Assembly (NCBI GenBank): GCA_008015235.1
Contig: SSFF01000013.1
Span: forward strand, 81,563 to 145,562
Reading direction: 5' to 3'
DNA: 64,000 bases
From: Rhodoferax sp.
GTDB taxonomy: Bacteria > Pseudomonadota > Gammaproteobacteria > Burkholderiales > Burkholderiaceae_C
The notes beneath the pieces were generated by a model that worked only from the letters and a program-made list of their open reading frames with translations, had not been told where the DNA came from and did no database searches. Both the position numbers and the translations under genes were made by a program. This document shows, one piece after another, positions 17,213-26,055 of the stretch; position 1 is the first letter of the stretch, and each line of letters opens with the position of its first letter.

Positions 17213-19723
17213 CTACTTTGCAGGCGCAGGCTGCAACTGCAACGTGTGGTTGATGGCGGCAGGTTTCATCTGCAGGGGGCGGTACTTCACCTCCATCCAC
17301 TCCTGGGCCATGTCGCTGTAGCGGTGCGACAAGGCCAGGCCGCTCTGGCCGGTCTGGTAGATGAACTGCGAGTTCTCCAGGTTGGCCAGGTCGTACACCG
17401 CACGCAGCGAGGCCGCATGGCGGTTGGCAAAGGGGTGCTTTTCGTCATTGAGCCAGTACTGGCCCACGTTGACGGTAAAGCCGTCGCCCCCGGTGGGCAC
17501 CACCACGTTGAACAGGGGCGCCAGCGCGGGCACCTTATCGAACGGGTTGTGCAGGCTGCGCGCAGCGTGGGCCTGGCCCCACTGCCACTGGGCCATGTCG
17601 GGCCCGTAGCTGGCCACCAGACGGGTCAGCGCACGGTCCAGTGCAGCAGACGACTGGGCGGCACAGCCGTCCTTGCCGCACCACCAGCGGTCGTCGCGCT
17701 CCAACACGCCCTCCAGGGTGGCGCGGAACTGGCGCTTGCCGTACAGGGCTTTCATGCGCAGTTCGCCCAGCTGCGGGGTGACGATGGCGCGGGTCAGCTC
17801 GTCGGCCCAGGCGGCGAAGATCAGCGGTGCGCTCTGGTGGGGCCGCATGACAGCGTCGAAGTCCTGCAGCTGTTGCTGGGCGGCGGCGGCCAGCGGGTGC
17901 TTGCCCTGGGCTTTCTGCAGGTAAGGCAGCAGACGCTGGGTGGCGGCCGAGTAGCTGTCGGCCTGGATGGACTGCATGCTGAGCAAGTCGTGGCGCGAGT
18001 GCTGGGCCAGCAGCTCCTCGATGCGTTCGAAGCGGTAAGGCACGCCCCAATCCTGCCCCATGAAGTGGGGGTAGTCGGGCGGGGTGATGCGCTGGTTGGC
18101 GGTGGCGATCCAGCCCTTGGCGCCGCTGTCCTGCGGGGTGTCGTCGATGGCGATCCAGCCGTCCCAGTCGTAGCGTGCGTCCCAGCCCGGTGCCGGGGCC
18201 ACGCCGCGGATGTCGTTGGCCGCCTTGCGCACAGGTACCTTGCCGAAGGCCTGGTAGGCGATCTTGCCACTGGTATCGGCCATGACCACGTTCTGCATGG
18301 GCGAGTGGTAGTGGCGGTAGGCGGCTTTCAGTTCGCCCACCGACTGGGCGCGGTTGCCTTCAAGCCCGGCCAGTACGGTGTGGTTGTCGGCGTCGAGCGC
18401 ACTCCAACGCAGCGCCAGCACATAGCGCGCGGTGTCCAGCAGTTCACCATGGCTCTTCTGCACATCGCTGAGCACCGGGCCGTGGCGGGTTTCGCGCACG
18501 GTGATGTGGACCGCTGGCTTGCCCTTGACGGCGATTTCCTCCGCGCGGGTCTTGAAGCTTTCCCATGCGGGGCGGCCCTGGATGTCGGGGGCGCGGTAGA
18601 GCTGGGGGTTTTCGGGGTGGATGAACTCCAGGTACAGGTCCTGCACGTCGGGACCGGTGTTGGTAAAGCCCCAGGCGACCTTTTGGGTACGGCCCAGCAC
18701 CACGAAGGGCAGGCCCGGCAGCGTGGCGCCGATGGTGTTGAGCGTGGGGGTTTCCAGGTGGGCAAAGTACCAGATGGCCGGGGCATTGAGGCCCAGGTGC
18801 GGGTCGTTGGCCAGCAGCGGGCGGCCGCTGACAGTGCGCTTGCCCGACACCACCCAGTTGTTGCTGCCCTTGCCGTCCACGGTACCGATGGCGTTGCCGA
18901 AGTCGGCCGACCAGGCTGCCATGCGCGCTCCGACTTCAGAGGAAAACTGGCTTTCAGCCCGCACATTACTTGACGGTAGCGCTCCTTTTTCAGGAGCAAT
19001 TTCGGACGCTTTGGCCACTGGGACCGGGTTGCGGTAGAGGCCGAGTTCACGGTAGAAGGCCGGCAGGTCCTTGGTGGCGGCCGGTTTTTCGCCGGGATAG
19101 GGAGGGAACAGTTCCCACAGGCGCTGGTTGTCCAGCACCTGGGCGCCGGAGAGGCGGGCAAATTCGTTGCCCCAGTTGCCGCCGAGGTCCAGCGCCATCA
19201 TGAGCGACCAGCCCAGGCTGTCCACCGGCTCCCAGCGGCCGGGCTTGACCTTCAGCAGGGGAAACTCAGGGCCCAACGGGCGGGTGTTGCCGGCATGGAA
19301 GGCATTGATGCCGTCGCTGTAGGCCTGCACGGCCGCCTGGGCCGAAGGCGGCAGGCCTTCCCACTGGCGCTGCGCAGCCTGCATGATGCCGAGCGTGCGC
19401 ATGAGCTTGTCGGTGTCCAGCGTGGCTTCGCCAAACACTTCCGAGAGTTGCCCGCGCATCACTCGGCGGTTGAATTCGAGCTGCCAGCCACGCTCCTGGG
19501 CATGGACCCAGCCCAGCGTGAACCAGGCGTCCTGGTCACTCTGGGCGCGGATGTGGGTGACATCGGCACCGTCGCGGCGCACATCGACCCCGGCCTGCAG
19601 GCCCGGCACCGCCAGGCGCCCGTCGAGCTGCGGCAGCGCACGCACGGTGTAGATGACCGCCGCGCTGAGCAGCCCCACGGCCAGTACCAGCAGCAACCAG
19701 ATTGCACGTTTGACCCATTGCAT
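17213..19723 (-). CDS. Penicillin acylase family protein (Ntn hydrolase)
   Basis: 836 residues, a periplasmic or membrane-anchored N-terminal nucleophile amidohydrolase precursor. One hydrophobic segment (residues 8-26) acts as signal or anchor. The precursor should self-cleave before Ser287 in DGKGSNNWVV, giving a large beta chain; LLANDPHLGLNAPAIWYFAHLE follows, as usual. Substrates in the family range from beta-lactams to acyl-homoserine lactones, so the natural one is unknown. The ATG at 19723 has GGAGG upstream. Residues about 242-261, in the spacer just before the cleavage site, are encoded by a copy of the 57-bp dispersed element. Confidence 0.9.
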   Translation of the reverse strand: MQWVKRAIWLLLVLAVGLLSAAVIYTVRALPQLDGRLAVPGLQAGVDVRRDGADVTHIRAQSDQDAWFTLGWVHAQERGWQLEFNRRVMRGQLSEVFGEATLDTDKLMRTLGIMQAAQRQWEGLPPSAQAAVQAYSDGINAFHAGNTRPLGPEFPLLKVKPGRWEPVDSLGWSLMMALDLGGNWGNEFARLSGAQVLDNQRLWELFPPYPGEKPAATKDLPAFYRELGLYRNPVPVAKASEIAPEKGALPSSNVRAESQFSSEVGARMAAWSADFGNAIGTVDGKGSNNWVVSGKRTVSGRPLLANDPHLGLNAPAIWYFAHLETPTLNTIGATLPGLPFVVLGRTQKVAWGFTNTGPDVQDLYLEFIHPENPQLYRAPDIQGRPAWESFKTRAEEIAVKGKPAVHITVRETRHGPVLSDVQKSHGELLDTARYVLALRWSALDADNHTVLAGLEGNRAQSVGELKAAYRHYHSPMQNVVMADTSGKIAYQAFGKVPVRKAANDIRGVAPAPGWDARYDWDGWIAIDDTPQDSGAKGWIATANQRITPPDYPHFMGQDWGVPYRFERIEELLAQHSRHDLLSMQSIQADSYSAATQRLLPYLQKAQGKHPLAAAAQQQLQDFDAVMRPHQSAPLIFAAWADELTRAIVTPQLGELRMKALYGKRQFRATLEGVLERDDRWWCGKDGCAAQSSAALDRALTRLVASYGPDMAQWQWGQAHAARSLHNPFDKVPALAPLFNVVVPTGGDGFTVNVGQYWLNDEKHPFANRHAASLRAVYDLANLENSQFIYQTGQSGLALSHRYSDMAQEWMEVKYRPLQMKPAAINHTLQLQPAPAK
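18943..18999 (-). repeat. 57-bp dispersed element, copy H, inside the penicillin acylase gene
   Basis: In the gene's sense orientation. Hairpin arms are GCTCC and GGAGC, a paired change relative to the GCTAC/GTAGC of other copies. GTGCGGGC and CAGTTTTC follow in the usual places. Read in the gene's frame it gives VRAESQF, matching VRADIQF from the copy in benE. Confidence 0.75.
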
Positions 19724-19848
19724 GGAATGTTTTCCTCCCTGAAATACAGCCCTTACCCATCCGGCACACAAGGCGCCAGTATCGCCCGCAGTCCCTGCGG
19801 GCTGCCAGCGCACTTACCCTGACAACGCCGCCCCAGCGGGCGTGGTTG

Positions 19849-20649
19849 TCAGCGCGCTGCCAGATTGCGGCGCAGGTATACCCCCAGCACCACCACGATG
19901 AGCACGGCCAGGGCGTTCTGCACGCCCTGGTTTTCGGCGAAATCCAGGGCCTCCACTGTCAGGTTGTAGGCAGCGGCCGCCATGAGCAGCGCCACCAGGC
20001 GCAGGCTCCAGTGCGTGGCCAGCAGGGCACGGGGCGACAGGCGTGCCAGCAGCAGCTGCCCCAGCAATCCGCTGAGCAGCCCCAAGGCGGCGCCCACCAC
20101 CACGTCGCCAGGCCAGTGCGCGCCCACCGCGATGCGCGACAGGCCGGTGGCCAGCGCCAGCACCCACAACCAGGCAAAACGCCAGCGCGTGGCGCGTGGC
20201 AGGGCAAAGTAGATCCCGGCCGCCACGGCAAAGGCCGTGAGCGTGTGGCCCGAGGGCATGGACACGTTGTGCATGGGCTCGCCCACGATGCGCATGAGGG
20301 CGTTGTCCACCACGGCCGCCGGACGCGGGCTTTCGATCAGGGCCTTGCCGGCACGGGCAAACACGATGGCGAAGGGCGCAGCGCACAGCCAGGCCCACAG
20401 GTAGCGCGGTGCCAGCAGCAGCAGCGGCGCTGTCACACCCAGCACCCCCCAGGCGTTGCCCAACAGCGACAAGGCTGTCCAGGCCCCTGCGGGCAGAACG
20501 GCAAAGGACTGGTTCAAGGCCACGAACTGGCTTGGCTCCCACCAGTGCAGCCACAGCGGGGCCCCCAGCAGCAGCAACACCACAGGAACGCCCCAGACCC
20601 AGGGGGCAAATGCCGCTTGCGGCGCGGTGGGTGTGGAGGCAGTGTTCAT
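19849..20649 (-). CDS. PAP2-family membrane phosphatase
   Basis: 266-residue inner-membrane protein with about six membrane segments. All three PAP2 motifs are present: KALIESPRP, SMPSGHT and SRIAVGAHWPGD. Such enzymes dephosphorylate undecaprenyl pyrophosphate or lipid phosphates at the periplasmic face. Its ATG overlaps the stop of the upstream GT39 glycosyltransferase gene (ATGA), suggesting the phosphatase recycles or supplies the polyprenyl carrier used by that enzyme (inference). Confidence 0.9.
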   Translation of the reverse strand: MNTASTPTAPQAAFAPWVWGVPVVLLLLGAPLWLHWWEPSQFVALNQSFAVLPAGAWTALSLLGNAWGVLGVTAPLLLLAPRYLWAWLCAAPFAIVFARAGKALIESPRPAAVVDNALMRIVGEPMHNVSMPSGHTLTAFAVAAGIYFALPRATRWRFAWLWVLALATGLSRIAVGAHWPGDVVVGAALGLLSGLLGQLLLARLSPRALLATHWSLRLVALLMAAAAYNLTVEALDFAENQGVQNALAVLIVVVLGVYLRRNLAAR

Positions 20650-22154
20650 GGTGTGCCGCGCAGTGTAAGCCGGGGTTGGGGGCTGCCTTCCCAGCCATAG
20701 CAGGCATAGAAACGGAAACTGGCCTGGGGCACGCCCCAGCGCTGGACCGGCAGGCTTTGCAGCAGCTTGCAGCGGGTGAAGCCGTGCGGTGCCATGGGTA
20801 CGTCGTAGGCCATGTGCGACCAGTCCACCAGCAGGGCATCGCCGCCCTGCGGCAGATCGCCCGCCCAGAGGTCGAACTGGTCGAATCGGTCTTCCAGCAC
20901 ATGCACCGGCAGGGGCCGTGCGTACCAGGCCAGGCGGCTGGCCAAGGTCCAGTTCTGCACCGCCAGCGCGTTGAGCTTTTCCTGCTGCGCCAGTTCGCGC
21001 GCCACGCGGCCGGCCTGTTGCCAGCCGTGCAGGTCGGCAAAGGGGTTGGCGGCGGGTGCCACGGTGTCGTCGTTGCTGGCAATGAAGGGCCAGCCGGCGC
21101 TGAGCATCAAGCCCAGCAAGCCGATGGCAATGGCGGCCTGCATAACGGCCAGCGCACGCAGCCACGCAGCCCAGCCAGTGCGCTGCCAGTGCTGCAAGGC
21201 CAGCCCCGCAAACGGGGCCGCGGCCACCCAGGCCGGCGCAGTCCAGTGCGGCAGGCTCGTGCCACCGCCCGACAGATAGGCCAACACGGAAAACGGCAGT
21301 ACAAAAAACCAGAACAACGGCCGGGCCGCGGGGGCTGCACGGCGCCAACCCGCCAGCGCAGCCCACAAGAGCGGACCAAACACCAGCCACTGCACCAGCA
21401 CGAAGCGGGCGAACTCCAGCGGCTTCCAGCCGCCCCCTGCACCGTGCGCCAACTGGTAGCGGAACGACACCCAGTCGTTCTGGGCGTTCCACACCAGCAC
21501 CGGCAGCACCAGCAGAAGAGCCAGCAGCAGGGCACCCCAGGCCCCAGGGTTGCGCAGCATGCGCGGACCGTGCGCCTGCAGCAGACACAGCAGCACGGCC
21601 AGTGCCGCAAAGATGGCGGTGTACTTGCTCAAGCCAGCCAGCCCCAGCAGCAGACCCAAACGCAGCCAAGGCGCCCAGCCGATGGATTGCAGCGGTGTGC
21701 GCATGAGTTGCCAGGTTTGGGCCACGATGGCCACGGTCAGGGCCATCAGCAAGGTGTCGGGCAGGAGTCCGATGCCCAGGATGTGCAGCAGTGGTGCCAG
21801 CGCCAACGCAGCCAGCGCCCACAGGGCAGCCCCCTCTTCTCCAGCCGCGGTGTCGGACACCAGGCGCAAGCTCAGGCGGTAGGCGCCCGCTACGGTGGCC
21901 CACCAGATCAGGGCCGGTAGCACGCGCAGCAGGGCATCGGGCAGCTGCAATGCCAGCAAAGGCCATTGCACCCAGCCGACCAGGGGGGGGTGATCGAAAT
22001 AGCTCAGGGCCAGGTGTTCGGCGTACAGCAGGTAGTGGGCTTCGTCCACCGACAGGCCCATGCTGGCACCCAGCACCCCATGCAGCAGCACCAGGGCCCA
22101 CAGGGCCCGGCGGGCCCCGGTGGCGGGAACGTGCAGCGAAGACAGTAGTCTCAA
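20646..22154 (-). CDS. GT39/ArnT-like membrane glycosyltransferase
   Basis: 502 residues with about ten to twelve membrane segments. The first periplasmic loop carries VDEAHYLLYAEHLALSYFDHPP, with the acidic pair typical of the PMT/ArnT (GT39, DUF2142-like) family, which transfers sugars from a polyprenyl-phosphate donor in the periplasm. Acceptor unknown (lipid A, protein or envelope glycan). Translationally coupled to the downstream PAP2 phosphatase. Divergent from the amidotransferase gene at 22225. Confidence 0.83.
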   Translation of the reverse strand: MRLLSSLHVPATGARRALWALVLLHGVLGASMGLSVDEAHYLLYAEHLALSYFDHPPLVGWVQWPLLALQLPDALLRVLPALIWWATVAGAYRLSLRLVSDTAAGEEGAALWALAALALAPLLHILGIGLLPDTLLMALTVAIVAQTWQLMRTPLQSIGWAPWLRLGLLLGLAGLSKYTAIFAALAVLLCLLQAHGPRMLRNPGAWGALLLALLLVLPVLVWNAQNDWVSFRYQLAHGAGGGWKPLEFARFVLVQWLVFGPLLWAALAGWRRAAPAARPLFWFFVLPFSVLAYLSGGGTSLPHWTAPAWVAAAPFAGLALQHWQRTGWAAWLRALAVMQAAIAIGLLGLMLSAGWPFIASNDDTVAPAANPFADLHGWQQAGRVARELAQQEKLNALAVQNWTLASRLAWYARPLPVHVLEDRFDQFDLWAGDLPQGGDALLVDWSHMAYDVPMAPHGFTRCKLLQSLPVQRWGVPQASFRFYACYGWEGSPQPRLTLRGTP

Positions 22155-22224
22155 AACGGTATCCGCAAAGTAAAAGCGAGCAGTCTAGCGAGTTCCGCGG
22201 TGGGGAAATCGTTAAACTGGCGCC

Positions 22225-23121
22225 ATGTGTCAATTGCTCGGTATGAACAGCCGGCTGCCTGCCAGCCTGACCTTGAGTTTCACAGGCTTCTCCCAGCGGG
22301 GCGGCTGCACCGACCACCACGCCGATGGCTGGGGCATTGCCTTCTTCGAGAGCGAAGGCAACCTGCCCGGCAAGGCCGCACGCTATTTCGTGGACAAGGA
22401 AAGCGCGTCCACGTCGGCCATCGCCCAGATGCTGCGCAGCTACCCGATCAAGAGCCACAACGTGGTGGCCCACGTGCGCAAGGCCACGGTGGGTGCCGTG
22501 ACCCTGGAGAACTGCCACCCCTTCGTGCGCGAACTGTGGGGCCGCTACTGGTTTTTCGCCCACAACGGCGACCTCAAGGAATTCAACCCGCCGCTGCATG
22601 GCAGCTTCCGCCCGGTGGGCAGCACCGACAGCGAGCAGGCATTCTGCTGGCTGCTGCAGGAACTTAACAAATCCCACGCCACCGTGCCCTCGGTACAGGA
22701 GCTGACCCACACGCTGGCCGAGCTAGTACCCCAGATTTCGCAGCATGGAACCTTCAACTTCCTGCTGAGCAACGGCCAGGCTCTTTGGGCCCATGCCAGC
22801 ACCAAGCTGACCTATGTGCAGCGCCAGCACCCGTTCTGCAAGGTCCAGCTCAAGGACGAAGACGTGACGGTGGACCTGTCCGAACTCAACGGTCCCGACG
22901 ACCGCCTGGTGATCGTGGTGACCGAGCCCCTGACCACCAACGAGACCTGGGTACCCATGGAGAACGGCGAGCTGCTGGCCTTTGTGGATGGCGAGCCCGT
23001 GGCCCGGGCCCTGTGCAAAGCCACCCTGACACCGGTGGCCGCAGCCGCCGCAGCCCAACGCGAAAAAGAAGAAGCCGCCAAAGCTGCTGCCTTGGCGGCC
23101 TGCTGTACCTCTGCGGCATAG
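22225..23121 (+). CDS. Class II glutamine amidotransferase (YafJ-like)
   Basis: 298 residues starting MCQLLG, so the N-terminal nucleophile is Cys2 after Met removal. The Ntn-type glutaminase fold is supported by RGGCTDHHADGWGIAFF, HVRKATVG, CHPFVRELWGRYWFFAHNGDL and GSTDSEQAFCWLL. No synthetase domain is present, so the partner acceptor is unknown. The C-terminal tail is Ala/Glu/Lys-rich. Homologues are usually called YafJ or YhcF-like hydrolases. Confidence 0.88.
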   Translation: MCQLLGMNSRLPASLTLSFTGFSQRGGCTDHHADGWGIAFFESEGNLPGKAARYFVDKESASTSAIAQMLRSYPIKSHNVVAHVRKATVGAVTLENCHPFVRELWGRYWFFAHNGDLKEFNPPLHGSFRPVGSTDSEQAFCWLLQELNKSHATVPSVQELTHTLAELVPQISQHGTFNFLLSNGQALWAHASTKLTYVQRQHPFCKVQLKDEDVTVDLSELNGPDDRLVIVVTEPLTTNETWVPMENGELLAFVDGEPVARALCKATLTPVAAAAAAQREKEEAAKAAALAACCTSAA

Positions 23122-23145
23122 GGCCTTACGGCCCCCCGGCCTCAG

Positions 23146-23709
23146 TCAGGGCTTGCAGCCGTACTGGCCTTTCTTGGTGTTCTCGAAGTAGGACAAGTCA
23201 CCCTGGCACTCGGGCTTGGCTGTCGGCAGTGCCGTGCCCGGCTTGGCGGCGCAGGTGAATGCGCCCGTCTTGGCGTTGGCCTTGCCGGCCAGCTTCCAGG
23301 GGGCTGCGCACGCTGCAGCGGCTGCCTTGCCTGGCGCTGCCTTGGCAGTGCCGGTGACGCTGATGTCCACGGCCCGCTCGGCACCGCCGCAGTTGGGATG
23401 GTTCTGGACATTCTTGCCACCCAAAGTCACGTGGTAGGAGCCCGGTTTGTCGTAGGTCTTGGTCAGCACCAGGGGAACCGGGGTGCTGGCATCGCTGACA
23501 GCGTCCTTGAAGCTGCCATCGCCGAACCCGACCACGAAGCCACAGTAGTTGGCATTGATCACGTCGATGTTGGCGGTGATGGTGACGGGTTCACCCACCT
23601 TGACGCTGGTGGATGAGGCCGTGATGGCGCCCAGCACCTGGGCCTGCGCAGCACCGCAGACACCGAGGCCCAGCAAAGCAGCCGATACGAGGTGGTGTTT
23701 TTTGATCAT
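23146..23709 (-). CDS. Exported PKD-like domain protein
   Basis: 187 residues with a Sec signal peptide (LVSAALLGLGVCGAAQAQ). The mature N-terminal half looks like a PKD/Ig-type beta-sandwich (VKVGEPVTITANI, GFGDGSFKD, TKTYDKPGSYHVTL). A Lys/Ala-rich linker leads to a C-terminal segment with several Cys residues. The ATG at 23709 has AAGGAG upstream; the frame extends to 23886 in non-homologous sequence. Probably a periplasmic or surface binding protein; function unknown. Confidence 0.7.
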   Translation of the reverse strand: MIKKHHLVSAALLGLGVCGAAQAQVLGAITASSTSVKVGEPVTITANIDVINANYCGFVVGFGDGSFKDAVSDASTPVPLVLTKTYDKPGSYHVTLGGKNVQNHPNCGGAERAVDISVTGTAKAAPGKAAAAACAAPWKLAGKANAKTGAFTCAAKPGTALPTAKPECQGDLSYFENTKKGQYGCKP

Positions 23710-23886
23710 GGTAAGCACTCCTTGTTGAATTCTGTCCGCCGCTTTGGAGCCGAACTCCGACCGCAGCGTCTGCATTGTGCGCCCCATGCTAGTGCGCCGC
23801 GCCGCACAACTCAAGCCCAGCGCAACAATTTCACACAATCCGGCCTTGAATGCGGCGTTCGGGTGGCCCCCATGCCGCCATGGCAC

Positions 23887-24831
23887 TCAGCGCGCAGCCT
23901 GCTCCAAGGCGTCGATGAACAGCGCGGCCACATCGCAGCCAGTCTGGTCGCTGATTTCCTGGAAGCAGGTCGGGCTGGTGACGTTGATTTCGGTGAGTTT
24001 GTCCCCAATCACGTCCAGCCCTACCAGCAGCAGTCCACGCGCGGCCAGGATCGGGCCCAGGTGCTCGGCGATGGCGCGGTCGGCGTCGGACAAAGGCTGG
24101 GCCACGCCCTTGCCACCGGCGGCCAGGTTGCCACGCACTTCGCCTCCCTGCGGAATGCGGGCCAGGCAGTACGGAACAGGCTTGCCACCGATCACCAGCA
24201 CGCGCTTGTCGCCCTGGGCAATGGCGGGCAGGAATTTCTGCACCATCACGCTTTGCGCACCGTCGCGATTGAGGGTTTCGATGATGCCGCCCAGGTTCAA
24301 GCCGTCTTCGCGCACGCGGAAGATGCCCATGCCCCCCATGCCGTCGAGGGGCTTGAGGATGATGTCCTGGTGCTCGGCATGGAAAGCGCGGATTGCTGCG
24401 GCTGAGCGCGTGACCAGGGTCGGGCCGATGTGCTGCGGGAATTCGAGGATGGCAAGCTTTTCCGGGTGGTCACGCAGGGCACGCGGCTTGTTGAAGACCT
24501 TGGCACCTTCGCGCTCGGCCTGCTCCAGCAAGTGGGTGGCGTAGAAGAACTCGCTGTCAAACGGCGGGTCCTTGCGCATGACGATGGCATCGAAACTGTG
24601 CAGGGGCGCCACCTCCGACACTTCCTGAACAAACCAGGCATCCTGCGCACCGGTGAGGCGGATGCGGCGCACCTGTGACTGCACCACACCACCGCGTTGC
24701 CAGACCAGATCGACCGGCTCACAGGCCGCGATGGTGTGACCACGGCGTTGGGCCTCGCGCATCATGGCAAAGGTGGTGTCCTTGTAGATCTTGAAGGATT
24801 CGAGCGGATCGGCAACAAAGAGCAGGTTCAT
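23887..24831 (-). CDS. gshB: Glutathione synthetase
   Basis: ATP-grasp ligase joining gamma-glutamylcysteine and glycine, the second step of glutathione synthesis. 314 residues, full length. Family blocks: MNLLFVADPLESFKIYKDTTFAMM, MRKDPPFDSEF, ILKPLDGMGGMGIFR, GKPVPYCLARIPQGGEVRGNLAAGG and the C-terminal LTEINVTSPT. It is the last gene of gshA-kup-benE-gshB on the minus strand; nine bases separate it from benE. Confidence 0.97.
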   Translation of the reverse strand: MNLLFVADPLESFKIYKDTTFAMMREAQRRGHTIAACEPVDLVWQRGGVVQSQVRRIRLTGAQDAWFVQEVSEVAPLHSFDAIVMRKDPPFDSEFFYATHLLEQAEREGAKVFNKPRALRDHPEKLAILEFPQHIGPTLVTRSAAAIRAFHAEHQDIILKPLDGMGGMGIFRVREDGLNLGGIIETLNRDGAQSVMVQKFLPAIAQGDKRVLVIGGKPVPYCLARIPQGGEVRGNLAAGGKGVAQPLSDADRAIAEHLGPILAARGLLLVGLDVIGDKLTEINVTSPTCFQEISDQTGCDVAALFIDALEQAAR

Positions 24832-24840
24832 GGCAAAGGC

Positions 24841-26055
24841 TTATTTCTGTGCAGTTGGGTGGCCGTAGTGTTGCACGACCAGCGCAACCACGCCGGCAAC
24901 CACGCCCCAGAAGGCCGATCCGACCCCTGCGATGGCCACACCACTGAGCGTGACCAGGAAGGTGATGATGGCGGCTTCGCGCTGGGATTCATCGGCCAAC
25001 GCGGTGGACAGAGAGCCGGCAATGGTGCCCAGCAGGGCCAGCCCGGCAATGGCGGCCACCAGCTCCTTCGGAAACGCCAGCAGGACCCCGGTGACAGCCG
25101 CACCGAAAAGACCGATCAGCACGTACAGCGCACCGCAGACCACGGCCGCGGTGTAGCGCCGTGCGGGCTCGGCATGGGCTTGCGGTCCCATGCAGATGGC
25201 GGCGGTGATGGCCGACAGATTCAACGCAAAGGCGCCCAGCGGCGCCAGCACCACGGTGGCCAGGCCCGTGAGCGTGATGACCGGTGACACCGGGATGCCG
25301 GCGTCACCGCCCTGGGCACGTTTATCGCCATAGCCAGCGGCCACGATGGCGGCCACGCCCGGCATGTTCTGCGAGGCCATGGTCACGATGAACAGCGGCA
25401 GGGCCAGGCTCACCAGCGCCGACAGGCTGAACACGGGCGTAACCCACACCGGCACTGTCAAACCAAATTGGATATCTGCCCGCACGAAACCTGTGGTTGC
25501 AGCTACGAAAATAATAGCAACCAACAAGGTGATCGGTACTGCGTAGCGGGGGGCAAAGCGGCGCCCGCCGAGGTAGCTCAGCACCATGACAACCACCAGC
25601 GGCAGGGCGGTCTGTGCCGCCGAGAAAGCCCCCAGGCCAAAGCGCGCCAGCACCCCGGCGAGCAAGGCGGCAGCCAGCGACATCGGGATGCGACCCATGA
25701 TGCGCTCGAACCAGCCGGTCCAGCCCGACACCGTGATGAGCAGCGCACACACGACAAAGGCGCCCACGGCCTCGCCCATGCTGAAGCCGCCCACGGCCCC
25801 GGCCGTGGCCAGCACGGCGGCACCGGGCGTGCTCCAGGCCACCATGACCGGCTTGCGCCACACCAGTGAGGGAACGAATGTGCAAAGGCCCATGCCAATG
25901 CCCAGCGCCCACATCCACGAGGCGATTTGCGCCTGCGTGGCGCCAAAGGCTTGGGCCGCCTGGAACACGATGGCCACCGAACTGGTGAAACCCACCAACA
26001 CGGCCACGAAGCCGGCCGTAGCGGCCGACAGACTCACATCGCGGAAAAAACGCAT
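24841..26055 (-). CDS. BenE-family benzoate/H+ symporter-like transporter
   Basis: 404 residues, about twelve membrane segments, typical BenE family sequence (FTSSVAIVFQAAQAFGATQAQIASWMWALGIGMG near the N-terminus). BenE proteins import benzoate, but no aromatic-degradation genes are present here, so the substrate is uncertain. The start overlaps the kup stop (ATGA). Residues around VAIIFVAATTGFVRADIQFG, at a membrane-segment boundary, are encoded by a copy of the 57-bp dispersed element. Confidence 0.85.
   Translation of the reverse strand: MRFFRDVSLSAATAGFVAVLVGFTSSVAIVFQAAQAFGATQAQIASWMWALGIGMGLCTFVPSLVWRKPVMVAWSTPGAAVLATAGAVGGFSMGEAVGAFVVCALLITVSGWTGWFERIMGRIPMSLAAALLAGVLARFGLGAFSAAQTALPLVVVMVLSYLGGRRFAPRYAVPITLLVAIIFVAATTGFVRADIQFGLTVPVWVTPVFSLSALVSLALPLFIVTMASQNMPGVAAIVAAGYGDKRAQGGDAGIPVSPVITLTGLATVVLAPLGAFALNLSAITAAICMGPQAHAEPARRYTAAVVCGALYVLIGLFGAAVTGVLLAFPKELVAAIAGLALLGTIAGSLSTALADESQREAAIITFLVTLSGVAIAGVGSAFWGVVAGVVALVVQHYGHPTAQK
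25463..25520 (-). repeat. 57-bp dispersed element, copy D, inside benE
   Basis: Sense orientation relative to benE. Starts TTGCTATTATTTTCGTAGCT, then GTGCGGGC and a CCAATTTGG end. In frame it encodes FVAATTGFVRADIQFG. It is clearly AT-richer than the flanking benE codons. Confidence 0.75.

Noticed and set aside
19849..22710. A single 953-codon minus-strand frame
   Set aside because: Only its last 266 codons (PAP2 phosphatase from 20649) are a gene; the rest is out of frame with the GT39 gene.
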